Assembly: GCA_031308135.1 (NCBI GenBank)
Contig: JAHLJT010008756.1
Location: 133,502,949-133,566,948 of the forward strand
Direction of reading: 5' to 3'
DNA from: Acheta domesticus
Taxonomy: Eukaryota; Arthropoda; Insecta; Orthoptera; Gryllidae
DNA length: 64,000 nucleotides
Part shown: positions 33,289 through 44,044 of the stretch, piece by piece
Position numbering within the stretch: position 1 is the first letter of the stretch
Layout: each line of letters begins with the position of its first letter
Notes under the pieces: generated by a model
Seen by the model: the letters and a program-made list of their open reading frames with translations, nothing else
Databases searched by the model: none
Told to the model about the DNA's origin: nothing
Program-made: the position numbers and the translations under genes

Positions 33289-34110
33289 ATGGCCTGCTGT
33301 GCGCCCTGCCCGCCCTGTTCGCCCTGCTCGCCCTGTTCGCCCTGCTCGCCGCCATGCAGAAAATACGTCCAACCACCAATCCCAAAGTCCTTCAAACCCG
33401 TGGAGACCTACACCCCTCCTACAGTGGCCGTCGAAGGATGCACCGTTTACAAGAAAAGCTATTGTCCGCCCGATTGTTGCGACTGCAGACCGCCGCCCTT
33501 GCGGTTACACGACAACCTAAAGCCAGCTGCTTGTCCGCTCGACGACAACACTACGCACAAGATGAGTTACACCGGCGCTTGCGCACCAGCGGCCAAGCCC
33601 GTTCTCCCGTGCGATCGAAACGTCATCGGCGAAGGTCCGTTGTCTTGTATCACCACTCAACGGCACGATTACGTGCCTAAACCCATCACAAAGTTGGATC
33701 CGATTGTCCCACCAACTCTACTTCGATGCTCCGAGACACCACTTGAAGACGTGACGGTAATGCAAGCGTCGTATCAGTGCCCGGTCCCCTTCGAACAACA
33801 AAGGTCCTACAAGCCTATTGCCGTTTACCAGAAACCGGACAAGCCGTTCCAGGACGAGACAATAGCGAAACTGAGCTACGTTCCGTGGCCTGCCAAGAGG
33901 AAAGAGCACTACCCTTGGGCGTGCAAAGGGCGGTTCGAGTGCCCCTGCATACCCATGGAAGGCACGACCGTCTACAAGTCGAGCTACTTCCCGCCCGGGG
34001 ACTGCGTGGAGACGTGCACCCCCGCCCCCTGCACGCCACGCTGCCCGCCCGACGCGCTCTGCAAGGCGTCTTGCTTCGGCTGCTGCCCGCACTGCTCCAC
34101 CCCCTGTTAG
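33289..34110 (+). CDS. Stabilizer of axonemal microtubules (SAXO/FAM154-like) protein
   Basis: SAXO proteins bind and stabilise microtubules of cilia, flagella and centrioles through short Mn modules. Seen here, counted from an upstream in-frame ATG at 33238, are six modules of the pattern x-D/E-x-T-x-hydrophobic-x-x-x-Y: residues 63-78, 99-114, 133-148, 167-182, 202-217 and 238-253, about 35 residues apart. Examples are VEGCTVYKKSYCPP, PFQDETIAKLSYVPW and MEGTTVYKSSYFPP. A Cys-Pro-rich head (CAPCPPCSPCSPC) and a Cys-rich tail (CFGCCPHCSTPC) flank them. I chose the ATG at 33289, giving 273 residues, because it has G at -3 and +4, while 33238 has a poor context; the latter would add 17 residues. 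The frame is unbroken, so the gene is intronless or this is its single large exon. Insect relatives are expected in sperm flagella and chordotonal cilia (family knowledge). The neighbours are repeats. Confidence 0.85.
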   Translation: MACCAPCPPCSPCSPCSPCSPPCRKYVQPPIPKSFKPVETYTPPTVAVEGCTVYKKSYCPPDCCDCRPPPLRLHDNLKPAACPLDDNTTHKMSYTGACAPAAKPVLPCDRNVIGEGPLSCITTQRHDYVPKPITKLDPIVPPTLLRCSETPLEDVTVMQASYQCPVPFEQQRSYKPIAVYQKPDKPFQDETIAKLSYVPWPAKRKEHYPWACKGRFECPCIPMEGTTVYKSSYFPPGDCVETCTPAPCTPRCPPDALCKASCFGCCPHCSTPC

Positions 34111-34277
34111 GCGGACGGGAGGTTCAGTCTCCAAATTAGGGACGCAAATTAATGTATTAAACTTTTTATTTATTGTGATGAAAGGGAAGGGGGATTTAGG
34201 TGATTGCATCAAGTATGTACTAGAAAAAGTATACATTTTTATTTTTGTGGCTATATACATATTTTTTATATTACGGA

Positions 34278-34283
34278 AATAAA
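34278..34283 (+). other. Polyadenylation signal of the SAXO-like gene
   Basis: AATAAA 168 bp after the stop codon, followed by a T/G-rich stretch (TTTGGAATTTGTTTATTG). An alternative ATTAAA occurs near 34156. This gives a compact 3' UTR. Confidence 0.6.
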
Positions 34284-35800
34284 TGTTTTATGAAAATTTG
34301 GAATTTGTTTATTGTATTTCCTAATACTGATCACGTTTAAATAACATTACAACTTTTGATCCCGTAAGTACTATTTACTAACTGAATGTGAAGTCTCTGA
34401 CACTGTAAACTGTTTTAAAAGATTTTTCCCGTGATGACAATTACTATATGTCTTGAATCACTTCAAATACATTTTTATAGTCACTAGAATTGGACATGCC
34501 AATGAATCGTAGCAGCTGATAATGTTATACTCCCGTTAATTCCCAACGCCCAACGACTTTGCATGTTACCTTCATGCGGGATAGAACTAGTAATATTGCA
34601 ATTTCAAAATTGTTATCACCTTAAAAATACTTGCAGATATAGATGATGCAAATAGACTTTAATACAGCTACGTCTTGTGCGCTTTTATTGGTAACTAGTT
34701 GAATGTGCTGCTTTAAACTTTGTTCGGTTGTTTGATTGATTTTTCTTTTTTTTTTTTTTTTCTCCGATTCAGAGTGCTCTTTATTCAGTTTAGATGTTTT
34801 GTCAGCATTGGGAACTAAACACTTAAAGTTTGCAATTATTTTGTGATACTGAGCACGATTTCTACCTTTGGCTTTCCTGAACTTAGGCAATGTAATTGTT
34901 TCATAAAATTGACTTAAAGAGGTATTTCGGAATGCTTTTCTTTCACTTTGTCATAGTAAATGTTTTAAAAATTAATTTAAAAACCACATTACATTGGCCG
35001 CAATCATGTATTTATTTGTTGCACCTCCTGGTCCCTTGGCGTACCATAATTTCTCTTCTGACATTTGACTCTTCCCCTCTATTTGCACCCTTAAGAACGT
35101 AAATGTAAAGTCGAATACGCTAGTGCTTTTGTTCTCTAACATTACTCATAATTCTGGTTTTCTCCGCATTCACTTGGCTCTCTTCAAATTTAATACCTTC
35201 CAAGGTAATACTGTAAATAGTAATGTAATATTGTTATTCTGTTTTTAAATTTATTATTGAACACGATTTACGAATGTTAAACACGAATTACGAAATGTTC
35301 TTCTTATGTCCAAAGTAGTATCACTATCGACAATTCCGCCGCGTGTTTCACATGTTCTAGAACAGTGTTGCCATCCGTGTAGAAGAAAATTATGGCATCA
35401 TGAGCCGAAAATTACTGGGGCTTAATCCACGCCACCTACATAGATCTATTCAGGTGGCGTTGATTTAATTCTCCGTCTACCCACTAAGATCGCAGCGCTA
35501 AAATACGCAAAAACACGTTTTTGGAAATTTTGGCCGGATTCAAAAACAAATTATCAGCTCCCCACCAAGAGACCTAGACACGTTGAATGACAACTCGTAT
35601 GTCTCAATTGGCACGCTGGGAGTCGTCTAACCATGAGTGACGGATCCGCACACACTCCTCGCAGTTACTGAAATATTGTAGAAGGATTACATATCTGTGA
35701 ATTTAATTGGCATTTCTGTTGCAATGCATCACTCAAAATTATTTACTATCATTCGATTGAAATCATTTCATGTATACTATTAAAAACTACTTTCAATTGA
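34284..35800. other. AT-rich intergenic DNA
   Basis: No gene recognised. A T-run at 34747-34761, and a 28-bp imperfect palindrome at 35431-35458 (GCCACCT, ATAGATCTAT, AGGTGGC) inside a mixed-GC segment 35380-35640 that may be a repeat fragment. Confidence 0.5.
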
Positions 35801-35802
35801 TG

Positions 35803-36012
35803 TTCGGTATCAAAGACCCAGAAAATAATTATTCTGGCTAAACCACGTGTTTGGGGATTTGTTTCTTAATTTAGCAACTGGATTGAACCAATTTTTTGTT
35901 ATACGCCCGGCAATGAATTTTTTTTCTGCCAAAAATTCGCAATTTTTTCGCGCGGCATTACATAACTTTCCCTGTAGTATGTTTATTAGTCCGTACATAC
36001 GGGGAAGTAAAA
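35803..36012 (+). repeat. Dispersed family D, copy 3 (3' part)
   Basis: It shares the GGTATCAAAGACCCA, TGCCAAAAATTCGCAATTTT, GCATTACATAACTTTCCCTG and ATTAGTCCGTACATACGGGG segments with the other D copies. The 5' part with the GACGGACGG motif is missing. Confidence 0.7.
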
Positions 36013-36181
36013 ATCGGCTTCGTAATGTTTACTGTGTTCCTGTTTAATGTTACACTCATGACCTGCGCTACCGCACATGATATATATGTCCCTTTGAAAA
36101 ACGACTAGTGTAGCCGTGCGAGAACTCTCGCATGCTATACCCCACCCTTTTCCTTATTTTTCCATTTCCATTTTAAGCCTG

Positions 36182-36221
<40 letters not shown>
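36182..36221. repeat. (AT)n microsatellite
   Basis: About 17 uninterrupted TA dinucleotides within AAATATATAT...ATATATTTC. Self-complementary, prone to cruciform formation and length change. Confidence 0.95.
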
Positions 36222-36411
36222 CTTCAATACCCTCTTATTCTCCACCACTTGTTCTATATTCCACATTGTAATTGAAAACAATTCAATTGTTGTACACCCT
36301 TGTCAATACAAACTATTCTTATTTAACTTTATTATCCAGCAAAGAGGTACACCCGTATAATTCAATCGCATAGAATATGAAGTAATTTCACATACAGTTG
36401 CAAATTCTACA

Positions 36412-36690
36412 AGCTCTGAACAGGTGGGGTAGAATCGAGAAACTTCGATCCAGCAAAATTGTAATAGAATGGTCAAGAAGTGTCGTGCTGTAGATTACGG
36501 TGTGAGAAACGTTTCTTTGAGGACTTACCCCTCAAACTTTTATTTTTCAAGGCCCTAGAACGCATCATTTAGCAGTTATTAAACAATATAGATTAAAAAC
36601 TGCTGAAGTCCGTTGCGGGTTGCATTTTACATTCCTATTTAGGTGCGTTTTTTAAACAAATACTTTATATTTTTAAAGTCAAAGTGCAAT
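36412..36690 (+). repeat. Dispersed family E, copy 1
   Basis: It matches 46868-47115 in the same orientation. Shared landmarks are AGGTGG-GTA-AAT-GAGAA, CCAGCAAA, then TTTTATTTT, CCCTAGAACG/CCCTAGAACC, ATATAGATT, GCCG/GTTGCG and TTGCATTT. Diverged, non-coding, class unknown. Confidence 0.55.
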
Positions 36691-37994
36691 TCGTCGCGTC
36701 TTCGTGATTTTTTTAAGAGACCTCGTTTATAGAGACTGGTTGCGTGTGAGAGCCGCAAAGGCAATGTATACTACTGAAATAACATAGAAGGCCATGCTTG
36801 AATCCGATTGATGCTGCTAATGAGAACATACCGGTGATTTTCTTCTCACATCAATTGACTCTTTTGGACGAAATGTGAACTCAGTACCTTGAATAATTGT
36901 AACACATAAAGAGCTTCGTCGGGTCGTTTCTTGAAAAGAAAATTCGACCGTTTCGCCAAGTTGACTGCACTGCCCTGGGCGTCACGATTTGCAACTCACT
37001 AAGCTGCCCGGCACCGTGCCGCGCCACGAACTTCGGAGTACCTGCTTTTCGTGTGACGGCATATTTCATTCTCTTTTGTTCTGTAAATTATTCGCCAAAT
37101 ACCAACATATGCAGTATTGATGAATCTGTCTTCTCAACATATTACACGGATGGATAGGTCTTAAGTTCCATTTTTAAAAAAAGTTAAGTCAATATCTTTC
37201 AAATCAAAAATGCTGTCAAAAAGCTAATTAGTACTACGGATGTGCCCCTACATCCTGAATCGTGTTGTTAAAATTCCTTCTCAATATCCTGAACTGTTTA
37301 GAAAATATTTAAGGCAGACGTTTTTATTGAATAATTCTGTAAAAATTCATTCATTTTTTACTTAATAAACGATTGTGATAATTAAATTGAGCAATTATAA
37401 ACTTTTTCACCTAGTTCTCATACACTTACCAAAAGTGAATCAAATTGTAATTGCACCAGGTTTACATCAAAATACAACACGTGAACATATTTCCAAAAAT
37501 TCCTGAGGATTATATTCTTCGTGGAATGTCTATTGCATATGTGGATGTCGTTAATTTTGCAAAGTTAAAAATTCAGAAGCTTTGATGGGCAAACTCCCAT
37601 CTGAAATTTACATGTTACCACGAAAACCTTTTCAACGAAGTTCATCTTTCATGGTGTTTGAATGGATGAGAATTAATTATTGGCAACATTACCAAAATAT
37701 AATTATTTTTTTACAAATGGTTTTAAAGTATGTGAAGAAGTTTGCAATGTATCCTAAACGTAATGTTATTTACTTTTGCTGTTCCTAAAATATTTTACTG
37801 CGTTATTGAGGCATACCCAGATATCTCAAGGAAATTATTAAGTAGAATTATGTGCAATAATGACTCATTTTGAAGTATTGGTACCCGGGAGGGGGCGAAA
37901 GTGAAAGAGAAGTATGTTACAATTACAAAGAGGATGTTGGGAAGCCATATTGGACATTGAAATATTAGATGCAAAGATTGCGATGACAATCGCG
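36691..37994. other. AT-rich DNA, no gene recognised
   Basis: Contains minus ORF 36881-37069 and plus ORF 37582-37788 without recognisable motifs. GTATACTACTGAAAT near 36770 repeats text at 10082. Ends at the target-site TTA of the Harbinger-like element (37995-37997). Confidence 0.45.
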
Positions 37995-38190
37995 TTAAGG
38001 TGCGTGTCCACTAGAGAGTAACTAGCGCGAGCTAGTCTCGAGAGAAGCTCGCAATACCCTGTCCACTTGCGAGCGATTCGCAGAAATGTCCGTCTCTCGA
38101 GAGTGCACTCGCCGCGCCCTCTCGAGATTACCTCTCGCATGCCTGTCCACTGGAGAGCAGTAGGTTCGCGATGGAGATACGGGAGTTAAG

Positions 38191-38473
38191 ATGGCGGCGA
38201 AGAAGAGAGTAGCGGCGGCTTTCGTTACTTGATTTGCTTCTTGCAAAACAAGAAAAGTACTCAGCGAGAAAGTGGATTGATCATGAAGCACAAATGAATT
38301 CTTGGTCGACACTTCTCAAAAAATTTGAAATTGAGGATGCGCAACATTTTAGACAACGCACATTGTTTAACCTAACCTCAAAATTTCAAGAACACGCACA
38401 AAAGGTAGTTTCTACTGGTAGGTTACTTTTTTTAAACATTTTACTTGAATATCAAATAGAAATAATGACATAA
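38191..38473 (+). pseudogene. Broken Harbinger-type transposase N-terminus
   Basis: ATGGCGGCGAAG at 38191 opens a short basic/Ala-rich frame (MAAKKRVAAAFVT) that ends at a TGA. After a frameshift the reading continues from about 38228 as LLLAKQEKYSARKWIDH, then STLLKKFEIEDAQHFRQ. The layout (basic start, Leu-rich stretch, Arg-x-Trp, Leu-Leu-x-x-x-acidic-Asp-x-x-x-Phe) resembles the start of PIF/Harbinger transposases. The catalytic DDE part is absent, so the element is non-autonomous. The identification rests on pattern and context, not on an alignment. Confidence 0.45.
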
Positions 38474-38544
38474 TAGGGGCCAGAGACTAATTTTTTGCTA
38501 AACTGATTCTGTAAAACATGAATTTTCTTCATACGTTTTCATAT

Positions 38545-38858
38545 AGGTACGTATAAACTGAGTAATATATGTAGAACAGAGAGTTATGTAAAGCTGCGAA
38601 AAACCGATTTCGATATTTCAACGTCAACTAATGTTTAGTGGTGGCTTGATACAAAAAAAGTGTGTGTTTTTTTCATTTATTTTCAAAACGTCCGTCCGTC
38701 CACCTGTCTGAAAAACACTAGCGCCTAAACTTTTCGAACTATTTTTCCCAAAATGAATATTCTCCGGTCGATCTGCCCCGATCCGAAGCTCTGTGATTCT
38801 GAAAAACATTCTTTAAATTTTGAGGGTACTTTACATGAAGCCCATGAGACATTTTCTT
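38545..38858 (-). repeat. Dispersed family D, copy 4, nested in the Harbinger-like element
   Basis: On the minus strand it aligns with 31200-31532 across AAATGTCTCATGGGC, GTAAAGTACCCTC, GATCGACCGGAGAAT, TTTAGGCGCTAGTG, CAGACAGGTGGACGGACGG and CGCAGCTTTACATAACTC. It interrupts the element downstream of the transposase remnant, so this insertion is younger than the Harbinger-like body unless the element had captured it. Confidence 0.75.
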
Positions 38859-39401
38859 TCAATTTCGTGGAATACGTACGAGAAAAATAGTGAAATACAT
38901 ACGAGAGTCGGTGCCATTCCATAGCACTAATTTACTTCAATGATATATTTCATTTCTTGTGCAATTTTAACTAGTGCATCGTCTTTTCCCTCCATTACCA
39001 AGATGGAAATGCTGTACCAAAGAAAAAAAGATCCCTCATTTAAGATCGGACGCGTAGTTTTCTCATCATTTTTTATTGAAATACACGGAATTGTCTCCCA
39101 TTTATTTATTATATTATCCTTTTCGCATCTGTCCACTGCTTGGTAGCGGCCACAGTGAGACAACAAACACCGAAAAATCGCAGACGCTCTCAGGCACTTC
39201 CAGCACGTTTCGAATGCTGAGAGCAAGTCGGTGCGAGTCCTCGCACAGGCATGTCCACTAGCGAGTAGTTCAGATGGCGACCGCTCTCCGCGAGCATCAC
39301 ATTACTCTCAGTTGCCTTCTCTCAGAACTGTGTCCATTGGCGAGAAACACTCTCAACACAAACTCGCGAGAGCGTAGCTCTCAAGTGGACACGCACCTTT
39401 A

Positions 39402-41080
39402 GATCTTAGAAAATGCTTTGGCGTGGAATCAAGAGAGATGACGGTCGGAAAACGACTTACAGCGAATAACAAAATTACTTTAAAAAATTGGTAAACAAAC
39501 GAAAACGAAAGTGATATGTTGCATCAGAGCCATGATTTTGTCAGAACACATTTGGTTGCTGTCTCAAGCACTTCAGAAGTTGTGAGTCGTTGCGAGTAGA
39601 TCAGAAGATTGTTAGTCACCGTCGCGAGCCACTTGTAAAGCTAGTTAATCATTTTAATAGTTTGGCAGGTAGAACGTTTAGTTGTCATGAACGAAAGCAG
39701 TCTTGAGTAGGAATGTCCATCTGAGGGATTCGCGAATAATGATTTACGTGAACAATGGTCATTATTTAAGATTAAATTTAGGACATTAACGCAACTTCAA
39801 CATCAAGAAGATCATAAGATTACTGGTAGTCGTCAGGAATCTTCGCGGAAGATTCTTGATTTCGGCAGTGCGGATTACTATGAAGACATCAATTTCATAA
39901 ACTGTAAGCGCCACGAAAAACGTCTTGCAAGATAGCCAAAGAAATTATTTGCAAAAAAATTAGACAATTTTTTATTACCGTATAGGCCATTATTAAGCAA
40001 AATATAGATTAAATTGTATAGCATGCCGAATAACTTCTAAAGTAAGACATTTGAAATAGGTAATTAATAATTTCCAGAGCTTTACATTCGTTTCAAATTG
40101 ACTGCCTAGCGTGGTTCAGATAATATTGAATATTGATATTTTAAAATCGTTTCAATAAGTTTTTTTTTTCTGAAATATGCCGCCCTATATTTTTTTCAAC
40201 TCTCAATGTTATACCTCCATTAAACGAATCTCATAAAAGGGTACGAATCATATTACTGTTATTGTGATTCACTTATTCCAAGATATTATTGCAATTAATA
40301 TTTACGCTCAATCCTTATTTATAAAAAACAATGCGATATGTGATTTCCATGGGCGACGTTCAGTAGAAGAAGGGTTGCGGAAAAAACATCAGATAGTAGT
40401 AGTTCAACAGTTCGCCTCTTCTGTCTCAATGAACGTGGTGGGTTCTAGCAAAAGGCATCCGAGTGAACTTTACTGGGAGATCAGTACGTGTTTGGGGAAC
40501 TGCACGGTTGCTGGTGTTTAATTTTTTTTCAAAGGGTGTTGTCTCTCTCGTGGATTTATCAATTGCCGGGATTTCCATAGCAGTAGGAAGTAAACAGAAT
40601 ATGTCAAAATGAACTTTCGTCCTGAATGCTCGTTGAGTGAAAATAACCTTACTATTGTCATGTCATTATTCGTTGCCAATGAATGATAACATGGACCACC
40701 AACACTAGATCGCGAAAATTTTGGATGAGAGATGTTTTAGCATGTGCAGTACAGTCCGGATCTGCATCATCCGACTGTCCAATTTTTGACGCTATGAAGA
40801 AATCCTAGTTCTATTAATTTTAACTTATAAATTGGAATCATATCGATGTGTTTCTGTTGGAAACTTTATAGAATTGAACCGTCCTATTTCAATGATTAGA
40901 AGAAGACTTTCTTCTCAAAAGTATTTGCAATCTACGTAAATGTTGGTGATTGCGGATGAGATGTAGAAATACAAATATTACTGCAACATGTACCCGATAT
41001 CAGTTTAAAAACCCCTGATATTAATACTATAATGTTATAAAAATGAAGAAAACAGTTCTGTTGCGCATTTGAGAAATAAT
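39402..41080. other. AT-rich intergenic DNA
   Basis: No gene recognised. TTGTGAGTCGTTGCGAGTAG-type words near 39580-39630 echo the subterminal words of the adjacent transposon. An 85-codon plus ORF at 40264-40521 is not recognised. Confidence 0.5.
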
Positions 41081-41086
41081 AGTACA

Positions 41087-41680
41087 TTATGAAACAATGA
41101 TAATGATGGGTGTGATACAGTGAGGTAACACGATACGAGCGAGAAACGAGCGAGTATAGTAAACATCACACGAGTGTTTTAATACCCATTACATCGAGTT
41201 TCACACGGTACGTTTTCTACGAATTTTATAAGTTAAACTCTTTTACATTGAATCGTTTCATGGTAATTGACATGCAGGATTCAGCCAAGGTCACCCAGCG
41301 TATAGCTCCATAACCCTACCCTGACATGCTGCCACAGATGGCTGTGGGTACCACCCCGCCTGTGAGGGAATATAGCTCTAGTAAAATAGAATCAGTGTTA
41401 AATTACAATCCAATTTATTTTAAATAATATTCCATGAAAAAATACTAATAAAAGAAATTAAAATAATATGAATTGCAATTTTAATGTACACAATCGAACG
41501 CAACATTTAATAAAACGATTCTCAATGAACAATGAAGAGTCAACATTTGGTTTGAAATCTTTACTGTGATTGGTCAAGAACCTGTATCATAATGAAATAT
41601 GTATCGAAATGAGCATCATTATGCAAATTGTTGCAGCCATCAAATAACAGAATTATATAATGGGAGTAGAAAAATATATT
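41087..41680 (+). repeat. Dispersed family B, copy 2, full length
   Basis: It aligns with 62697-63320 along about 590 bp: AGTACATTATGAAAC, the hairpin with ACGATACGAGCGAG and CACACGAGTGTTTTAATACCC, TTATAAGTTAAACTC, GGATTCAGCCAAGG, CTCCATAACCCTACCC, ATTTTAAATAATATTCC, TGATTGGTCAAGAACCTG and GCAGCCATCAAAT. No ORF is conserved between the copies. Confidence 0.85.
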
Positions 41681-42171
41681 TCCTAAATCCCTAGTTGGAG
41701 AGAAACTTCGAAAGTAACTGGACGAATGAGGAAGGCTGAAGAAGCAGAGTCGAGTGATTTGTGAAACTGTCACGTGACCGACGCGAGGCCAACGGACGCT
41801 GCGTGACCATGATGAATGGAACAATTGAATTTGATTATCGCGCACCCAACACGCTGGCCCCGCTTGCAGGACAAAGGAGCAGGCCTTGACACGATCAGGA
41901 TTAATTTCACCGCGACCAGAGAAAAAAACACGAACACTGCACGAAAGAATTGCACGAACATTATGGCGCCAAATGGTGTAACCGTACAGAAAGATTACAG
42001 AAGTTCCGCTTATTACGCTGAAACATATTGTTTAATCTTGATAAGATAGCAGTGAGCACAAAATTATTTAAAAATATTGTATGCCGTTTGATCAACATAG
42101 GCGATGGAATTAGAGGAGTTGCTTTCTTCTTGGGACTCAATATCTCTCACAAGAATTTTTGAGTTGAGAAT
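41681..42171. other. Unassigned DNA between two family B copies
   Basis: Mixed-GC text around 41750-41990 with two opposed short ORFs, neither recognised. Confidence 0.45.
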
Positions 42172-42262
42172 AGTACATTATGAAACGATGATGTAATGAT
42201 GGTATTAACACACGAGTGTGATATTACGATACAAGCGAGGAACCAGCGGGTATTAGCGCCCC
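42172..42262 (+). repeat. Dispersed family B, copy 3 (first about 90 bp)
   Basis: TAGTACATTATGAAACGATG, then TATTAACACACGAGTGTG and ATTACGATACAAGCGAGG, after which similarity ends. The breakpoint falls in the loop of the family hairpin, as in copy 1. Confidence 0.75.
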
Positions 42263-42835
42263 TGTATTATATTGCAATATTAGTGAAGATGATTTTATTA
42301 AAATATTGAATTTGTTTTATTGTCCCATGCGAGCTTTTTATTTGTTGTTCTTCGGGAGTGTGGGTGTTACTCTTAGAAAAAGTATTTTCTGTGGTTTTGT
42401 TCAGCAGTAGTCTTGCTTCTGCAAGGCACTAGTTAATTTACTAAAACTCTATTACTAAAAACACGAGCTCTATGAAATACAATGCTTGTGATGTTTAATA
42501 ATGTGATTTCTGTGATGTTCTTATTAATCCATTAGGCTTTCATTAAATGAAAAGGAATTTAAATGTTCATAAAAAACGTTTATAACTAATGATCAATGAA
42601 AAGAGACACTTGTAAAAATTGTTGTGATGCATTGTTTTGACGGTCAAGATCATATCTTTGTAAAGAAAGACGATAATGTAGGATGAATGTGTCTTAGCAG
42701 TAAAAAAAATTGTAAGAAGCATTCAGATTCACTTTGTCTCTTTGCTTTCAATAACGATAATTCAGGGAAAATACACTCTTCAAAAATCATAACGAGCTTT
42801 CTGAACTGTTACGAGGAAAACTTTTAGCAGCAGAA
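42263..42835. other. AT-rich intergenic DNA
   Basis: No gene or repeat recognised. Confidence 0.5.
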
Positions 42836-43200
42836 GTCATTTTTGTCGAGAGCTTGATAGCCGGCGCGCGGGGAGGGGAGCGTTATAAGATGGCGGCCGC
42901 GAAGGCGGAGTTCTTGGCTCCCGACTCGGGTGGCAGTCTTTCAACTCCGGCCCACGCCCTCCGCTCCCCTCCGCGCCCGGGCTATCATCTCCTCCTCCGA
43001 AGCCGCTTTCATTCAACATTTAGCTCCCAGTTTCGCTTTGTCTCCCGGACGCCGGCTTTCAATTTTTCATGCCCCGCCCCGCGGCCGCCGCCGCCGCCGC
43101 CGTGTCGTGCAAGGCCCCCTGTCATTTGATATTCCCCAGCACACCGCCGTTCACTTGTTCTACACCTCTTGGGCCATCAACAGTCTTTGGCAGTTCAGAC
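42836..43200 (+). promoter_or_regulatory. CpG-rich island with YY1/Pho-type ATGGCGGCC and possible first exon
   Basis: Unique CpG-rich block. AAGATGGCGGCC at 42887-42898 matches the YY1 promoter motif (reverse complement holds GCCAT, the Drosophila Pho core) and its ATG (42890) opens a 79-codon frame ending at 43129. That peptide (MAAAKAEFLAPDSG...) turns Pro/Arg-rich over a (GCC)n run at 43081-43102 and has no recognised domain. It may be a CpG-island promoter with a start codon, or a regulatory element only. Confidence 0.35.
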
Positions 43201-44044
43201 GTTAAATTTTGAAACCACATACGGTTATGCGTGCGGTTCTGTTAGTTTTCGTTGACAGGCTAAAATCTTCCTTCTGGAAACGAATGTATTTGAGAGAATT
43301 CCTGGAATGTCTCAAGTCGTCAAAGGGCCACATTAGAACAAAATCCTTTACCCAATGACTCCTAAAAGTGTTTGTTGTGCATGTGTGTATCTTTCTGATT
43401 CCAATTAGATTTTTGTGGTTTTTCTCCAACATAATAAAGAGTACATGATTCGGGGACAGATCGTTAACTAAAATCACGATTAGTCAAAGAACTCTAGAAG
43501 AGCATACATCTTCATTCTTTATATTCAACTAGGAAAACCCAGAAGACGTTGTTCTGCCCTTCATTTCCCTCTTTCCCGTCCCATCACCCTTTTTCATTGT
43601 CCTTCTCTCCCTCCCTCCCTCACCCTGTCCTTTTCTGTCTGCCGCTGCAACTGTCTGGCCCTCTCAGACTTTTTCGCTTTTTTTTCGATTATAATTTGTC
43701 TTATTAATATACCAAAAATCCTTTCGTGAAATGCTATGATTATTGGCAACTATATAAATAAAAATTGGAGTGCCTGTCTTTGATTTCAAAATAACTGCCT
43801 TTTAATGCTCTTCTTTATTTATATTAGATAGAAACCATTTCAATTGTTTTTCAATTTTTGCTTATCTATTTGTTAAGGATAATTTCCGGAACGTCTGAAC
43901 ATACTGCAATTCACTGAGAGGTCGATTATTTTGGCATAATATTCGCTACTCTTTTCTAAATTATTATTTTCTTTGATGTAAAAAATACTTTTTCATACAA
44001 ATCTGTTTTATTTTAATGAAATGCTGTACTTCTGATCTTCAAAA
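43201..44044. other. AT-rich DNA with a polypyrimidine stretch
   Basis: A CT-rich tract at 43555-43690 (TCTCCCTCCCTCCCTC words). A 91-codon minus ORF at 43202-43477 is not recognised. Confidence 0.5.

Larger units (their letters stand above)
37998..39398. mobile_element. PIF/Harbinger-like DNA transposon, 1.4 kb, complete ends
   Basis: The left end AGGTGCGTGTCCACT (37998-38012) and right end AGTGGACACGCACCT (39384-39398) are perfect inverted repeats, extending to 21 of about 22 bp. TTA flanks both ends (37995-37997 and 39399-39401), the 3-bp TWA-type duplication typical of PIF/Harbinger. Both subterminal regions carry many TGTCCACT(A/T/G)GAGAG-like and GCGAGAG words in both orientations, likely transposase-binding sites. 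It encloses a broken transposase start (38191-38473) and a nested family D repeat. Confidence 0.8.

Noticed and set aside
33078..34260. Overlapping ORFs in other frames and on the minus strand of the SAXO-like gene
   Set aside because: They lack the module repeats and are shadows of the GC-rich coding sequence.
38927..39226. Minus-strand 99-codon ORF as a Harbinger second (Myb-like) protein
   Set aside because: Position inside the element is suggestive, but no Trp-spaced Myb/SANT pattern is visible.
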